Positions 28,867-40,483 of a stretch of DNA of 64,000 bases are shown one piece after another. The stretch covers positions 1,045,338-1,109,337 of the forward strand of contig NW_005198966.1 of NCBI RefSeq assembly GCF_000372725.1, given 5' to 3'. The notes below the pieces were generated by a model. It did not search any database and had not been told where the DNA came from. It saw only the letters and a program-made list of their open reading frames with translations. This DNA is from Emiliania huxleyi CCMP1516 (lineage: Eukaryota > Haptophyta > Isochrysidales > Noelaerhabdaceae). Position 1 is the first letter of the stretch, and every line of letters begins with the position of its first letter. The translations under genes were made by a program, and so were the position numbers.

Positions 28867-30750
28867 ATGGCCTTCGGCAGCGTGTGGGTGGGCGCGCTCT
28901 GCCTACACGCCGGCGGACTCCATTCTCTGAGGAGGCCGCACACCACGCCTCTGCGCGCTGTGACAAAGAGCACCGCGAATCCCTCCTCAGTACACAGCTC
29001 GCTCACACCTCGGGATACAGTCGAGGAGCAGGAGCAGGAGCTGAGCTGGTCTGAGCTGGACGCGTGGCTCGAGGGTGAGCAGGAGAAGGAGGGCTGGTCT
29101 GAGCTGGACGCGTGGCTCGAGGGCCAGCACGAGTCGCAGCCGGAGCCGCGCCAGCGCCGCGCGCGATGGACGGCCACGGCGGCCGGCCACATCCACGAGC
29201 ACTTCCACCCGCACAACATGCGGATGCGCGAGTGGGCCGCGCTCGGCGCGTCGGAACGTCTCGTCGACAACCTGGCGCGGCTTGGCTACGATCGGCCCTC
29301 TGTCGCGCAGTCAAACTCCTTTGCTCCGATTGCCGCGGGCGAGAACGTCCTGCTGGCCGACGACCACGGCGCGGGCAAGACGCTCGCTCTAGTCGCCCCG
29401 CTGGTGCAAAAGCTGTGGGATTGGGAGGAGGAGTTCGGGAGGACGGGCCCGGGGGAGGTGCGCGCCCTGATCATCGTGCCGACCAACGACCTCGCCCAGC
29501 AGATCCTCGACCTCGCTCGCGAGGTCGCCCGCCGCTCCATCCGCGCCTCGGTCGCGACGGGAGGCCACTCGTGGCGCACGCAGTGCGAGAGGCTGGCGGG
29601 CGGCCTCGACCTGCTCGTCGGCACGATGGGCCGGGTGTACGCGCACCTGCACCCGCGCGAGCCTATGGCGCCCTCCTTCGACGTGCGTTCGCTGCGCGCG
29701 GTCGCCGTCGACGAGGCGTGCTCCCTCTACCAGGGGCGCGCTCCCTCCTGGCTGGTGCACGAGACGCAGGCCCGGTGGCACGACTCGCGCAACGAGCTGC
29801 TGCAGGAGCTCCCGCTGGCCTTGTGGGGCAGCCTCCTCGCCGAGCTCGAGGGCGGCTGCTCAAAGGTGATGCTTACTTCGGCGCTGCCCGACGGCGTCGA
29901 GGAGCAGATCCGCAGCGACCTCGGCGCAAGCCTGGTCGCCTCGACCGGCAGGGGGCGGCTCACACCCAATCGCCCATGACTAACCGTGAGTTCGTGACGA
30001 GTCCAGGTCGCCTCGATCAGCAAGGGGCTCCACCGGACTCGCGCCGGCGTCACGGTGACGCTGGTCGACTGCTCGTCCGCCGTGGCGAGCGACACCTCCA
30101 TCTTCGACGCGAAGCTGTCGGAGCTGCGCGGCGCGCTCGCCCGCTCGAGGCACGCCCTCGTCTTGTGCAGCACCGCCGCCTCGTGCGAGCGCCTCGAGCG
30201 CGCCCTGCGGTCCCCGCCCGAGGGGAGGGGACCCGAGGGGAGGGGAGAGGAGGCGCACCCGACCGTGCTCCTCTTCCACGGCTCGCAGACACCAAAGGCG
30301 CGCGCCGCGGCGCTCAAGGCGTTCCGCAAGCCGGCGCCCAACTGGTGGGAGACTGCCGCTGCGGAGCGGACCGGCGCGGCGCCGGCGCGCGTCCTCCTCG
30401 CCACGGGCCGGTCTGCGCGCGGCCTCGACCTGAGCAGAGGAGGGCTTGCCGAGGCGAGTGGCGCCGACCGCGCGCTCGACGCCGTCGTCCTCTTCGACTT
30501 CGCGCCCGACGCGAAGGCGTACCTCTCGCGGGTCGGCTTCGCACTGCGCGGCAGCGGCGCGACGCAGCGCGCAGCGAACGTGACCGCCCTCGCCATCGGC
30601 GCCCAGCTTCCCTTTGCGAAGGCGCTCCTCGCTCGCGACGCACGCGGGAGCACGCAGGAGGTGCGGGACCTGAGGGGCGAGGCCGAGCAGAGGGGCGTAG
30701 AGAGGCCGAGTCGCCGGCGCGGCCGAGCAGAGAAGGAGGAGGGTTGGTGA
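28867..30750 (+). CDS. Divergent DEAD-box RNA helicase, probably organellar
   Basis: Exons 28867-29934 and 30007-30750 give about 603 residues. The N-terminus (MAFGSVWVGALCLHAGG, then Arg/Thr/Ser-rich) resembles a targeting peptide. Two copies of WSELDAWLEG lie at about residues 60 and 78. Helicase motifs in order are: Q-like region RPSVAQSNSFAPIAAGENVL; motif I DDHGAGKT; Ia VPTNDLAQQI; Ib-like VGTMGRV; motif II VDEAC in place of DEAD; motif III-like TSAL; and near the end ATGRSARGLDLS (motif V-like) and SRVGFALRGS in place of HRxGRxxR. Loss of the last Asp of DEAD and of the motif VI His/Arg suggests weak or altered ATPase activity. The donor is ambiguous (29935 GT or 29938 GC) because GGTCGCCTCGA is repeated at both ends of the intron. 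Confidence 0.75.
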
Positions 30751-31153
30751 GACGAGAGAGGTGTGTGCGGTCGATTGTGATATACTCCCCCCTGCATCGC
30801 TTCTTTTGCGTTGTTTATTATGCGCACATGCCAGTATTGTGCGGCCACTGGCCACTGAGCACTAAAATATTCACGACTATACACTTTTTCACAAACTCTG
30901 TGACTTACACTTTGTTTGAGCAATTGAGACGGGAAAGGGGGGGGGGGCGCACACTGTCTCCTCACACGACTAGTCACACGGGCACCTCTGCGGCACGAGA
31001 CACGAGTGTACGTTGTTTACACGCGTGGGCGGCATGTCACTTTTCTCTCCTTTCGCAGTGCAGGCGAGGCCCAATCGCTTTCGCAGTACAGGCAAAATTG
31101 CCGTTGATTCATCTCTTTCGCAGTGCGGGCGAAGTGCTCTTGAACGAGAGTCT
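30751..31153. other. Convergent intergenic region with short tandem repeat
   Basis: A lower-GC stretch between two convergent genes. A ~30-bp degenerate repeat built on tttcgcagtgcaggcgaggc occurs three times at 31052-31135. Confidence 0.5.
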
Positions 31154-32742
31154 TTAGTCCGACTTCGAGGAGGCCTTGGTATCGGACATGGAGGGTCGCT
31201 CGGAGCTAGAGGATCGCTGTGAGGAGGAAGAGGAACGGAATGAGTCGGAAGAGGCGCTTAGCTTGTCCAACGTGCGCACACTCCTTGCGAGGCCAAGCAT
31301 CTCCAGGCCATAGACAAAGTACTGCGGGAAGTCGAGGCCGGGCCGCTGCGCGAGCTCCGGATGCGAGTGGTGGTGGTCGTGAGTGCCCTCGCCGATGAGG
31401 GGTACGAAGATGCTCCCGCACACATCAAGAAAGACAAAGAGAAGCGCGCCTCCAATGTCGACCGCCTCATCTGTCGAGTCGCAATCCTTGCTCCGGTCTG
31501 ACATCCGTCGGAACTTCAGATGCTCTGGCTCTGGGCGGAGCTTCTTGGCCTCGGCCTCTCCGTCCGGGTGGTTTCGGATGTTGAACCACAGCGTGCTGAT
31601 GCAGCATATCCACGAAGAGGTCCATGCCACCAAGAGGCCGGGCGGGCCGAAGAGGCGGGTGGCCACGTAGAACTCGATCAGCGGGAACACAAAGTTGAGC
31701 GAGTCGATGACGCGCATCGCGGGGGTGTCCATGTGCCTCGGCACAAACTCCTCGTCGACTCCGAGCATGGAGCGGGTGCTGTCCGGACTGTCACCAGCGA
31801 GAAAAAAGAGAAACGCGTTGGCGATTCCTACCAGTTTTGGCGAGTGCGGGTCGCGGCTGGTTGTGTCACAAAACTTGTGATGGGCCCGATGCTTGGAAGC
31901 CCACCAGAGAGGCCCGCCTTGATAGGCGAGGCAAGAGAGGACTCCGAGGACCAAGTTGGTCACCGGCCCGACCTTGAAGGCGGCATGTGCGGCGTAGCGG
32001 TGGAGGAGCGTGCTCATGCAGATGCCCACTTTGAAGAATGCGACGAGGAGCCAGGCGGCCATCGTCAGCAGCAGATTCGGGCAGGTGGTCGCGCTCGCCA
32101 ATCCGCCCGCGGAGCTCGCAAACCAGGCGGGGATGATCACCACCAGAAAGAACTTTTGGCCCGTATTGAGAGTCCGCGCAAACACGTCGACCTCCCGAGA
32201 GGGGCGCGCCTTTGCGAGCTCGAAGTCCGCCCTGATGATGCTAAGACCCGACTTGACCGCCAGGGCTCCCGTGATGGCAGCGACCGCGAGCGCGAACCCA
32301 GAAAGATACGAGATGAGGTAGAGAGAGGGCGCGACCAGGATGATTGCAGCGACGTAAAAGTACAGCCGCATTCCTGGGCGGGGCAGTGGCCTCGTGTGAG
32401 GGGCAGGGACAAGTACGAGTGGACAAGTGAGCGGAGTGACGCTGGTGCCGAACATAATAGGCTCACCATTCCAGATCGGCGTGGCCACGGTGTGGCCCTG
32501 CTTCATCGCAAGTGTGGCTGGCACGGCCTTGCCACTGAGCCACATCGACGCCACCTCAAACTCTCTGCGCAGTAGATTATCCCGGTGAGGAAGGCGGGGA
32601 CGTCCCCCTCCGATTTGTCGACGGCGGCCGTGTACACGAGCCCGGACATCGCAGCAACGAGCACAAACATGTTTGCCATGGACGACTCATCCGCGTCCGG
32701 GCCCGGCGCTGTCGAATTGGTCCAAGCGGAGGACATGGCCAT
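31154..32742 (-). CDS. Membrane fatty-acid desaturase (acyl-CoA delta-9 type)
   Basis: The catalytic part shows the three histidine boxes of membrane desaturases: HRYAAHAAF, HRAHHKFCD and, in the third position, HDHHHSHPE. These flank paired hydrophobic helices (LYFYVAAIILVAPSLYLI, FFLVVIIPAWFASSAG, LLLTMAAWLLVAFF). The segment GGPLWWASKHRAHHKFCDT is typical of stearoyl-CoA desaturases, which insert a double bond in the ER membrane. The N-terminus is probably on a separate exon starting at 32742 (MAMSSAWTNSTAPGPDADES, with a hydrophobic VLVAAMSGLVY), joined across a short intron ending GCAG near 32560. A further intron ending GCCCAG probably lies just before GMRLYFY. The serine-rich tail runs to the stop at 31154. 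The odd third box (extra histidines) is notable. Confidence 0.8.
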
Positions 32743-33103
32743 GATGTCTCGCAGAGATGCGTCCGTCCCTCGAATCTAGTGCAATCGCAGCGCCGCCGCG
32801 AATGAATTTCGGCGTGCGAAAGTTTCATGTTTTTCAGTTTGGGAGGGAGCGGAGCAACCCAGCTCCAGGCGTGGCGAAGCTGCACACAACATCACAACTC
32901 ACAAGCTCCGGTCGTGGCTATGCGCGGCGTGGGCCACGGCGTGGGGGAATCTCCTTCCCATTTTGAAAAAAGTATCCGTGCAGCTATCTCTCCCAAGTCG
33001 TTTGGTGTGTGTGGACTTGCGTCATCCTCGCATCGTGGTTAAACACAACTTTGTCGACGAGAACTACACAGAGAGAGAAAGGGAACAGCGAACAGGCTGC
33101 GAG
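32743..33103. other. Intergenic, probably the desaturase promoter
   Basis: No coding frame. Divergent from the desaturase start and downstream of the carotenoid oxygenase stop. Confidence 0.4.
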
Positions 33104-33886
33104 TCATGTTGCCATCCCGTAGAGCTCCTCGACGAAGCAGCCGTGGAGCCCGTGCGGCACCGCCTGCCTGAGCCAGAGCCTGCAGACCGGGCCACTCTCG
33201 AGGTCGTCGCCGTCGAGGATGGCGAGGCAGGAGCGGCCCACGTCGGCGCTATACATCATGCCCGCAAGCCACACGTCCGCCACGTCCGCCTCCTCGCCGC
33301 CGGCCGACGCCCTTCCAGCCTCCGCCGGCCTCGGGATGACGACGACCTCCTCGCAGAACGTGCGCGGCGGCGCCCTCCAGACCTGCGTCTTGCCGGTGAG
33401 GCGGTCGAAGCGGCAGTAGCCGACCGGCGGCGAGCCGCTCTCCCCCTCGGCGTTGCACCACGACATGAAGATGTACCTCACGCGCCCGTCCCCCTCGAAG
33501 CGAGGGTCGACGTGCGGGTGGTCGATGCACGCGCCTGCTCACACGCACAGCTGTGAAGAGCGTCGTCGAACGAGAGTCGGCGTGGTGGCGGACTGCCAGC
33601 GCCGCCAGCGACGTAGCTGCGCTCGAGCGAAGCGCCGCCCTCGCGCAGGCGCAGCGTCGTCTCGAGCAGCAGCGTCGGGTTGATCTTGCCGTCGTCGTAC
33701 AGAGGCACGTCGCCGCCCCAGTCACCGAGGAAAGGGCCCGCGCCAACCACCGGCCAGGCCGCCGTGTAGAGGCGGATCGTCTCGCCGTCGCTGCCGCCGC
33801 CGCCGCCCCGCGGCTCCTCGCACGCCACCGCGTGGTGAATGGCAAAGTACGGGTCCTCGGTCCGCACCTGAGGGTTCATGTTTAGG

Positions 33887-33935
<49 letters not shown>

Positions 33936-35396
33936 AGGGTTAGGGTGAGGGTGAGGGTGAGGGTTGGCAAAGTACGGCAAGTAGGTTTGGGTTAGAGTTA
34001 GCCCCGGCCGGCACCGTGAGCGGCTCGCGCCCCGCCGCAGCGCCGCCCGGCCGAGGGACGAGCACGAGGACTGCGCCTGCCGGCACATCGACGCCCCGTC
34101 GCTACGACGCGTCTGGGAGGAGGCGAGGGCTGCGCACGGGGCGGCCCACCCTCTCCGGTGGTTCGCAGCGCGCCGACCGGGCCGGTGAGGCCGAGCACGT
34201 ACGGGAAGAGGTTGAGCTGCATCGCGTTGAGCGCGAAGATGTACCTACCTCCCGCGGGGGCGGCGTGGAGAGGGAGAGGCGCCCTCCCTCGCTCTCCTGG
34301 CGGGAGGCTGCAGAGTCTGCGTGCCACGAGTCGGTGAGCGCGAAGTCGTGCGGCGCGATGGCGGAGGGCAGCGCCGTGGGCGTCGAGGCGAGCAGAGCGC
34401 CGCTGGCCGCATCCCACTCGTGGACGGTGACGGAGAGGGACGAGCCGACGAGTGGCGCCGCCCACGACCAGCCGACCACGCGGCCTCGCTTCCTGTCTTC
34501 GCGCGGATGGGCCGTGAAGGCGACGCCGAGGCCGAGGCTCGCGTCCACCTGACGGGAGGCCCCAAGAAGGCTCCAAGAAGGCTCCAAGAAGGTTCTTGCT
34601 CGCGTCCACGCACCTCCGGCCCGATGCCGCTCGCCACGGTGAGGGCGCCGTCGGGGAGCAGGCCTAGAGGGCACGCTCCAAGAAGGCTCCAAGAAGGCTC
34701 CGAGAAGATTCCGAGAAGGGAGCAGGCCTAGAGGGGAGCAGGCCTAGAGGGCACGCTCCGAGAAGGCTCAGGGCACGCTCCCGCTCGTGATGGGGCGCAG
34801 TCGCGAGGCAGGCCGTCGAAGGTCTCGCGCCCGACGTACTCGAGCGTGTCCGGGTCGATGCGGCAGGGCAGCGCCGCCTCCCACAGCGCGAGGAGCTTCC
34901 CGCCCCAGCTCTGCACGTTTGTGTTTGCCGGGTTCTTGAGGACCAGGTCAAAGGCGTTCTCCAGCTCGCCGAGCGGCCCGCTCGCCGGCTGTGTGCCAAA
35001 GGTGTTGCGGTGCAGCACCGTGTCCGCCGCCTCCTCGGCTGCGTACTCGGGCGTGCGGACGAAGCGGGACGCGAAGCGGGCGCGGCCCGTGGCGCCATCT
35101 AGGCTCCACCTGCAGAGCAGCCCGTCGCCGTCCAGCACGTGCTCGTAACGCTGGCCGCCGCGCTCAAAGTTGCCGGGGCCGTTGCGAAATACGGTGCCGC
35201 GAAGCGCCGAGGGGATTCGACCCTCGATCTCGTCGATGTCGTAGTTGGCGGGCACGCCCTGGGCCGACGCGTAGGCCTGCGTCCACGCAGCCTTGATCTC
35301 CTCGTTCCACACCGCTGCGCTGGGCTTGCCACCGAGGGCGCGGCGGGCGACGCCAGCAGGCGCGACACCGAGCGTGGCGACGAGCAGCGCAACCAT
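33104..35396 (-). CDS. Carotenoid cleavage dioxygenase (CCD/RPE65 family)
   Basis: At least seven exons: 35396-34814, 34663-34614, 34548-34325, from 34244, about 34068-34000, from 33867, and to the stop at 33104. The start MVALLVATLGVAPAGVARRA looks like a signal or transit peptide. Family landmarks are ALRGTVFRNGPGNFERG with HVLDGDGLLCRWSLDG near the N-terminus, NTNVQSWGGKLLALWEA, then IAPHDFALTDSWYIFALN (an Fe-binding histidine region), LVLVPRPGG, YFAIHHAVACEE (second His), and the ending VPHGLHGCFVEELYG (last His). Together these supply the conserved histidines of non-haem iron carotenoid oxygenases, which cleave carotenoids to apocarotenoids, often in plastids. Several introns are GC-AG. 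Intron 1 has GCCTGC at both ends. Confidence 0.85.
33880..33963. repeat. Telomere-like (GGGTGA)n tract
   Basis: About 14 units of GGGTGA with a central ggagggttaggg variant, inside an intron of the carotenoid oxygenase gene. It resembles degenerate TTAGGG-type telomere repeats. Confidence 0.9.
34562..34770. repeat. Short tandem repeats in carotenoid oxygenase introns
   Basis: Units of ggctccaagaa and of gagcaggcctagagg recur several times on either side of the 50-nt exon at 34614-34663. The same ggctccaagaa unit is in both flanking introns, which suggests the small exon was captured or that the introns share an origin. Confidence 0.75.
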
Positions 35397-37372
35397 TGGT
35401 TTTGTTGGAGCTCTGGCTAAGATCAGCGTAGTACCTGTTCTTGGGAACCGGGAAGCGTCGCTCGCGCGGCGGCACACCAGCTCAAGCCGCACCGTCGACT
35501 CACCGCCGGCGAAAGTTTCCGGGAAAACACAAACTCGGCGTGGCTGGCACCGGCTCGTGCGACAGCCAGCCGCTCTGGAACAAGGCTCGCGCTGGGCGCG
35601 TACGGCCTCAATTCGCGCCATTCTTCTTTCTGCCTAGCCGCCCTGGACCGGCTGCACGCGTGCGCGAGCGGTGGACCGTTCGCGACGCTCGGCGGCTCCG
35701 CCACCGGCTCGCGACGCCTGCGCTTGGCGCTCAGGCGCGAGAGCGGCACATGTCTCCTCTCTCGGCGCCGCATCTCGCCGCTTCCGAGGCCCCCACTCGT
35801 GCACGCGGAGTCGAGAGAGCCGTCCCCGCCGCGCAGGTCGTCTCGGGCGCGCGGAGTTTTGCCTCGGTCTTCCGGCGCGCTACTATTTCGAGGACGTGTG
35901 TATGTTGCCCGAGCCGCCACCGCCGCGTGGCGTGATTCGCCCTCGACGTGCCCGCGGACCGAACTCAATCTCGTTCGGATGGGTGGTGGGGCGAATCGCA
36001 TTGTGCTCGGCCGAAGCTCGCGCTAATCTGCCGCGCGAGTGAGCCACGCCCTTTGCGCCGGTCTCCTCGACCAGGAGACCGCGACGCCGCGACGAAGGAC
36101 CCGCGCTGGCCGAGGACAGCGCATCTCGGCCGCTGCTTACGCGTTCTGCTCTTTGACGGCACGGCAGGCTATTCGCCAGCCGACCCGGGGCTGCCGAGCC
36201 GCCCTCGGGCTTTCGCAACGGACATCACTCGCCCGCTTCTGCGCCCACCACGTCCCTCTCTGAGTCTATGAGCTGGGAGCTTGACGTACTGGGCGCCGGC
36301 GACTCGGGAGGCCGGCCTCCAGGGCGCACACTCACGACTCAGAGAGCGGAATGTCGGCGGTCAGCAGCGAGTCTCAGACCCCGAGACCGGCCGCCTGTCA
36401 TGTTCATGACTTTCATGTGACATGTCGTCGGACGTCAGAGACAAAGACTCACGATATAACTGAGAGGCGATAACTGAGACGAACTCGGCCATTTTCAAAT
36501 GTACTTACATAAACCTTTCCCGAGCGTCCGGTCATTGCGCACTCTCGACGAATTGGCGCACACGGCGGCGGCTGCGCACTATCCACGAGTGATGTGTCCA
36601 GGGCGGGACGTGCGAGGTGTGACAGTGCGAGCGGCCCCGCGCTCTGCCCCTCCCGGTTTGGCAAACTGGCTCCACGGGCAAACGACCCGTCACCGCTCCT
36701 CGCAAGCTGCCACACTGCACCGCACTGGATTCTGTTCGGCAACGCACAAACCTCCACGAGCAGGACTGCATCGCGCCGCATTTTGGCGTGGGAAGCTTCT
36801 GGGCAAGGGTGAGAAAAAGCGCGAGGAAGTACGAGACGGCGAATCAGCCTGGGGGGAATGACGCAGACGGACCGTGTCCGCAGTGTCAAGCAGGCTCGGG
36901 CCCAGCACCCCTTCCCACTCCAACTGTTTGTGATTTTCGCGAGCGAGCTCATTTTGTCGCCTACGCAACTGCGGCGAGAGAGGTGGAGAGAGCGCGAGGA
37001 ACTTGACCGGAGCGAGGCCTCCGACGCGGCCGGTCACTGGCATCGCCTCTCTGGAGCCTCGACGCCGCTCGGCGGCACGGCAGCAGCAGGAGCACCGCCG
37101 AGCGCGGCCGCTCGCCGAGCGCGCCTCCGAGGCCGCCGCGGCAGCCGCGAGCGCGTCGAGGCCGGCTCGTACGCGACGGCGTCGCCCAGCTGGACGGCGC
37201 GGACCGGATGGACATCAAGAGCGGGTCGAGAGGAGGGCTCAGTATCGAGAAATACGGGGTCGTTTCTGGCGCGCTCGGCGCCCTATGGGCGTGGCCTGTT
37301 CCACAGCTGCACGAGCCGGTAAGACAAGAACATTTCGAACGACTTTCTTCTCGAAACGGCAAGGCCACGCGG
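35397..37372. other. Long intergenic region
   Basis: No frame has convincing domain content on either strand. It is the shared upstream region of two divergent genes. Short palindromes occur (gtctcctcgaccaggagac at 36060-36078). A transcribed 5' exon of the MORN-SET gene could lie at 36970-37200, but none is supported. Confidence 0.4.
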
Positions 37373-38202
37373 ATGGGCGACTGGACCGGCTGCCGCGACG
37401 CCAGAGGCCGTCCACACGGCCGCGGCACGCTCCGCCTCTCGAAGCGGGCTCGCTTCGAGGGGCGGATGGTGCGCGGCGAGCGGAGCGGGCTGGGCACGCT
37501 CTTCGTGGACGAGGCGAGCTCGGACGAGGAGGACGGGGCGGCCGAGGGCTGCGAGAGCTCCCTGCGCGTGCGCTGGCGCGACGACGAGCCGTGTGGGCGC
37601 GGCGTCTTCTCCGAGCCGGGCGGCGGCACCGTGCACGGCACGTGGAGCGGCGGGCTGCTCCAGGGTTCCGTCACCGAGCGACACGCTGATGGGACTGTGT
37701 GCCGCGCCGCGGCGGTGCCAGGATCCGCGGTGAAGCACGACTGAGGCGGTCGGTGTTCACGCCTCCAAGGTGCGCTTTGTCGGCTCGTGCGTCGACGGCG
37801 AGCGTGCCGGCTTTGGCGTGCAGATTGGCAGCGACGGCGGCGCCCTCGTCGGCTGCTGGCGCGGCGAGCGGCTGCAAGGCCGGCGGTGCGCGCACCTGTA
37901 CCCGTGCCGCTCGGGCGGGGCGCTGGTGGGCGAGTGGGCCGAGGGCGAGCCGCGCCGGCTCTCCTGGGCGCACCTCGAGCCAGGACGCGGGCGAGGTGCC
38001 GCCTCGCCTCCGCCTCAGCCGCCTCCGGACCTCGGCGAGCTCCCAGCCGCAGCCGTGCACCCCGCCCTCCCGTCGCTGCTCGCCGCGGCGGCCACCGCTC
38101 GGACGGGTGGCGCGCCGCCGCCGCCCGGAGCCGACGTGTGCATGCGCCTGCTGCCCAGGCCGTACCCGCGCGCCGCCGGCGCCGCCGCCGGCGGCGGTGG
38201 GA

Positions 38203-38251
<49 letters not shown>

Positions 38252-40483
38252 GAGCGGCGGGAGCGAGGTTCAAGTCGCGGCGACCGATGCCTTCGAAGCG
38301 TCGCGCGTGGAGGGCGGGCCGTCGGGCGTGGTGGGCGGCGGCCTGGGCCTCTTCGCGAGGGCGTGCCTGCGCGGGGGTGAAGTTGCCGCCTTCCTCGCCG
38401 GCGTGCGGCGCGAGGGGTGCGGCTGCGAGCCTGCGGGAGAGGAGGCTGCGGACTGGGCCGTCTGGCTCGAGGACGGGGAGGGGTGGCTGCACCCGGAGTG
38501 GGTTGGGGAGGGGGGCGCCGCCTCCTCGCCCGCCTCTCCGGGCGCCGTCCCGCGCTCGGGCCTCGGCTGGCTCGCCAACCACGCTGGCTGGAGGGCAAAC
38601 TGCGCCCTCGAGCCGTACTCACACCCGGTCGCGGGGGCGGTGGCGTGCGTGCGGGTGCTGCCGGGACGCTGCGTGGCGGTGGGCGGTGAGGTCGTCGCCG
38701 GCACCCGCGCCCTCCCGCCGCCGCCTCCGCCCACCCCGCCCACCCCGCCGTGAGCAGACGAGCTGCTCGTCTCGTACCGCCACCTGCCGGAGCTGCCAGA
38801 GGCGTGCGCTGCCCCCTCCGCGCCTGCACTGCCCTGCCCGCCCCGCCTCTCCGCCCACCTCACCGCTCCGCCCACCGCTCCGCCCACCGCTCCGCCCACC
38901 TCTCCGCCCGCCTCTCCGCGTCGCAGGCTCGCCTGCCGCCGTGGTACGCCGCCCAGCTGAACCTCCGCGCCGAGGACGGGTACTATGCGCAGGCGTCTGC
39001 AGAGGGGGAGAGGGGGAGAGGGGAGGGGCCCGAGTCGCGCCGCCCAAGCTCCCTCCGCCCATTGCGGGCAGCCTCGACTCGCCGGCTGGCCCCCATAGTT
39101 CGGAGGGGCAGAGCACACCGCCCCTTTACCAAAGTCCGCCTCTCCCCTTCCGTGGGGCGGGTTTAATGGCAAGGGGCGCCCATCCACCCCTCTCCACCGC
39201 CTCAGCGTGCCTCCGGCCCTTCTCCAAGCCCTCACCGCCTCGCGGCGTGTACGCGGACAGTTGCGGCGGGCGCCCCCCCGAGTCGTCTTTGAGGCGCCGA
39301 GCGCAGCCGAGCCGAAAGCCACGGTGCGCGCGGGGCGTGCCGCCGCCGCAGAGCATGTCCGCGTCGCGTCTTGAGGACCCGCCCCTCCCCTCCCCCTCTT
39401 CCCCTCCCCCCCCCTCCCCCTCGGCCGGGCGCAGGTCCGCGTCGTCGAGCACGGGCCGTGGCGCGTCCTTTGGGTGGGGCGTGTCGAGCAGGGCATGACG
39501 TTCCACGAGCGGCAAGAGGGGACGGAGGAGGGGCGGGGGGAGAGCCCTCCCGCCCTCGTCCCTCTCGCCGTCGGCTTCGACTACCAGCGCACCATGGCGC
39601 GCCTTCTCCCTCTCCTCCTTGCCTCTCCCCCGCCACCGCCCACGCGACTGCCAACTCCCTCCGCCACCCTGGCCAGGTGGCCGCCGCCGCCGCGCTCACC
39701 GCTCGCTTCGGCGCCTCGCCGCCGCCGCCGCCTCACGCCCTCGTCGTCGGCCTCGGCGCGGGCAGCTGTGCCGCGGCGCTGCACGCACTCGGCTGCGCCG
39801 TGACGGCGTTCGAGTACGACGCCGCTGTCCTCGCCGCCGCGGCCAGTGCACACGGCGTCCGCTTCGAGCGGCTCTCGCGCCGCGCCGGAGGTGCAGGGTT
39901 CGACCCGCCGCCTCGCCACCGCAACGGCGACCCCCCCCCCCCCCCCTCCGCGATGCTCGTCGATGCTGAGGAGTGAGTGTTCATACTCGTACCGAGCACA
40001 GGTCCTCGCCCTCTCTGCGTCTGCGAGGCGGACGCCGCAGAGGCGGACGCTTGGGGGCGTGCTGCCTTTGACCTTGCGTTGCTCGACGCTTACGATGGGC
40101 GCGGCGACGTCCCGGCCCACCTGCAGCGCGAGCCGTTCCTCGAGGGCCTCTCCCGCGTCCTACGGCCCGGCGGCTTCGCTCTCGCCAACTTGTGGAACGG
40201 ATCGGACAGAGCGCGAGCCGAGTGCGCGCGCTTCGCAGCCAAGCTGCGCGCCGCAGTCGGCCGCGTCTACGTGTTGCGAGTCGCGGGGCACGAGCAGAAC
40301 GTGATCCTCCTTGCTTGCCGCCCCGGCGAGCGGCAAGGGTCCGAAAGCACGTGCGATGTGCTTCGGGAACGGTTGGCGGCGGCCGCCGCCGCGGCGGCCA
40401 CGGACTGCCCTGAGCCGGCACTAGTGCAGACGATTCGCTCGTGCGCGTCGTCGCTGACCGAATGGAGTGAATGTGAGGCGTGA
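37373..40483 (+). CDS. MORN-SET protein, apparently fused to a spermidine-synthase-like methyltransferase
   Basis: Exons 37373-37669, 37770-38700, 38758-38801, 38927-38988, 39206-39356, 39435-39596, 39677 to about 39870 and about 40031-40483 keep phase throughout. Most introns are GC-AG. Part 1 has MORN-type motifs (GRPHGRGTLRLSKRARFEGR, GSCVDGERAGFGVQIG). Part 2 is a SET domain as in SETD7: GLGLFARACLRGGEVAAF, WLANHAGWRANCALEPY and GEVVADELLVSYRHL. A polyglycine run (about 38194-38256) precedes it. Part 3 has VRVVEHGPWRVLW, ALVVGLGAGSCAAALHALG (AdoMet or dcAdoMet site), FEYDAAVLAAA, FDLALLDAYDGRGDVPAHL and RVLRPGGFALANLW, as in spermidine synthase / METTL13-like proteins. No ATG suitable for a separate part 3 gene was found. 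The weakest join is 38988/39206; two genes remain possible. Confidence 0.55.

Noticed and set aside
35423-36001. 192-residue minus-strand ORF upstream of the carotenoid oxygenase
   Set aside because: No domain or hydrophobic pattern; antisense frames are equally open, so it is read as promoter DNA.
36961-38829. 622-residue minus-strand ORF
   Set aside because: Arg/Pro/Ala-rich shadow of the MORN-SET gene, whose plus-strand frame carries recognisable domains.
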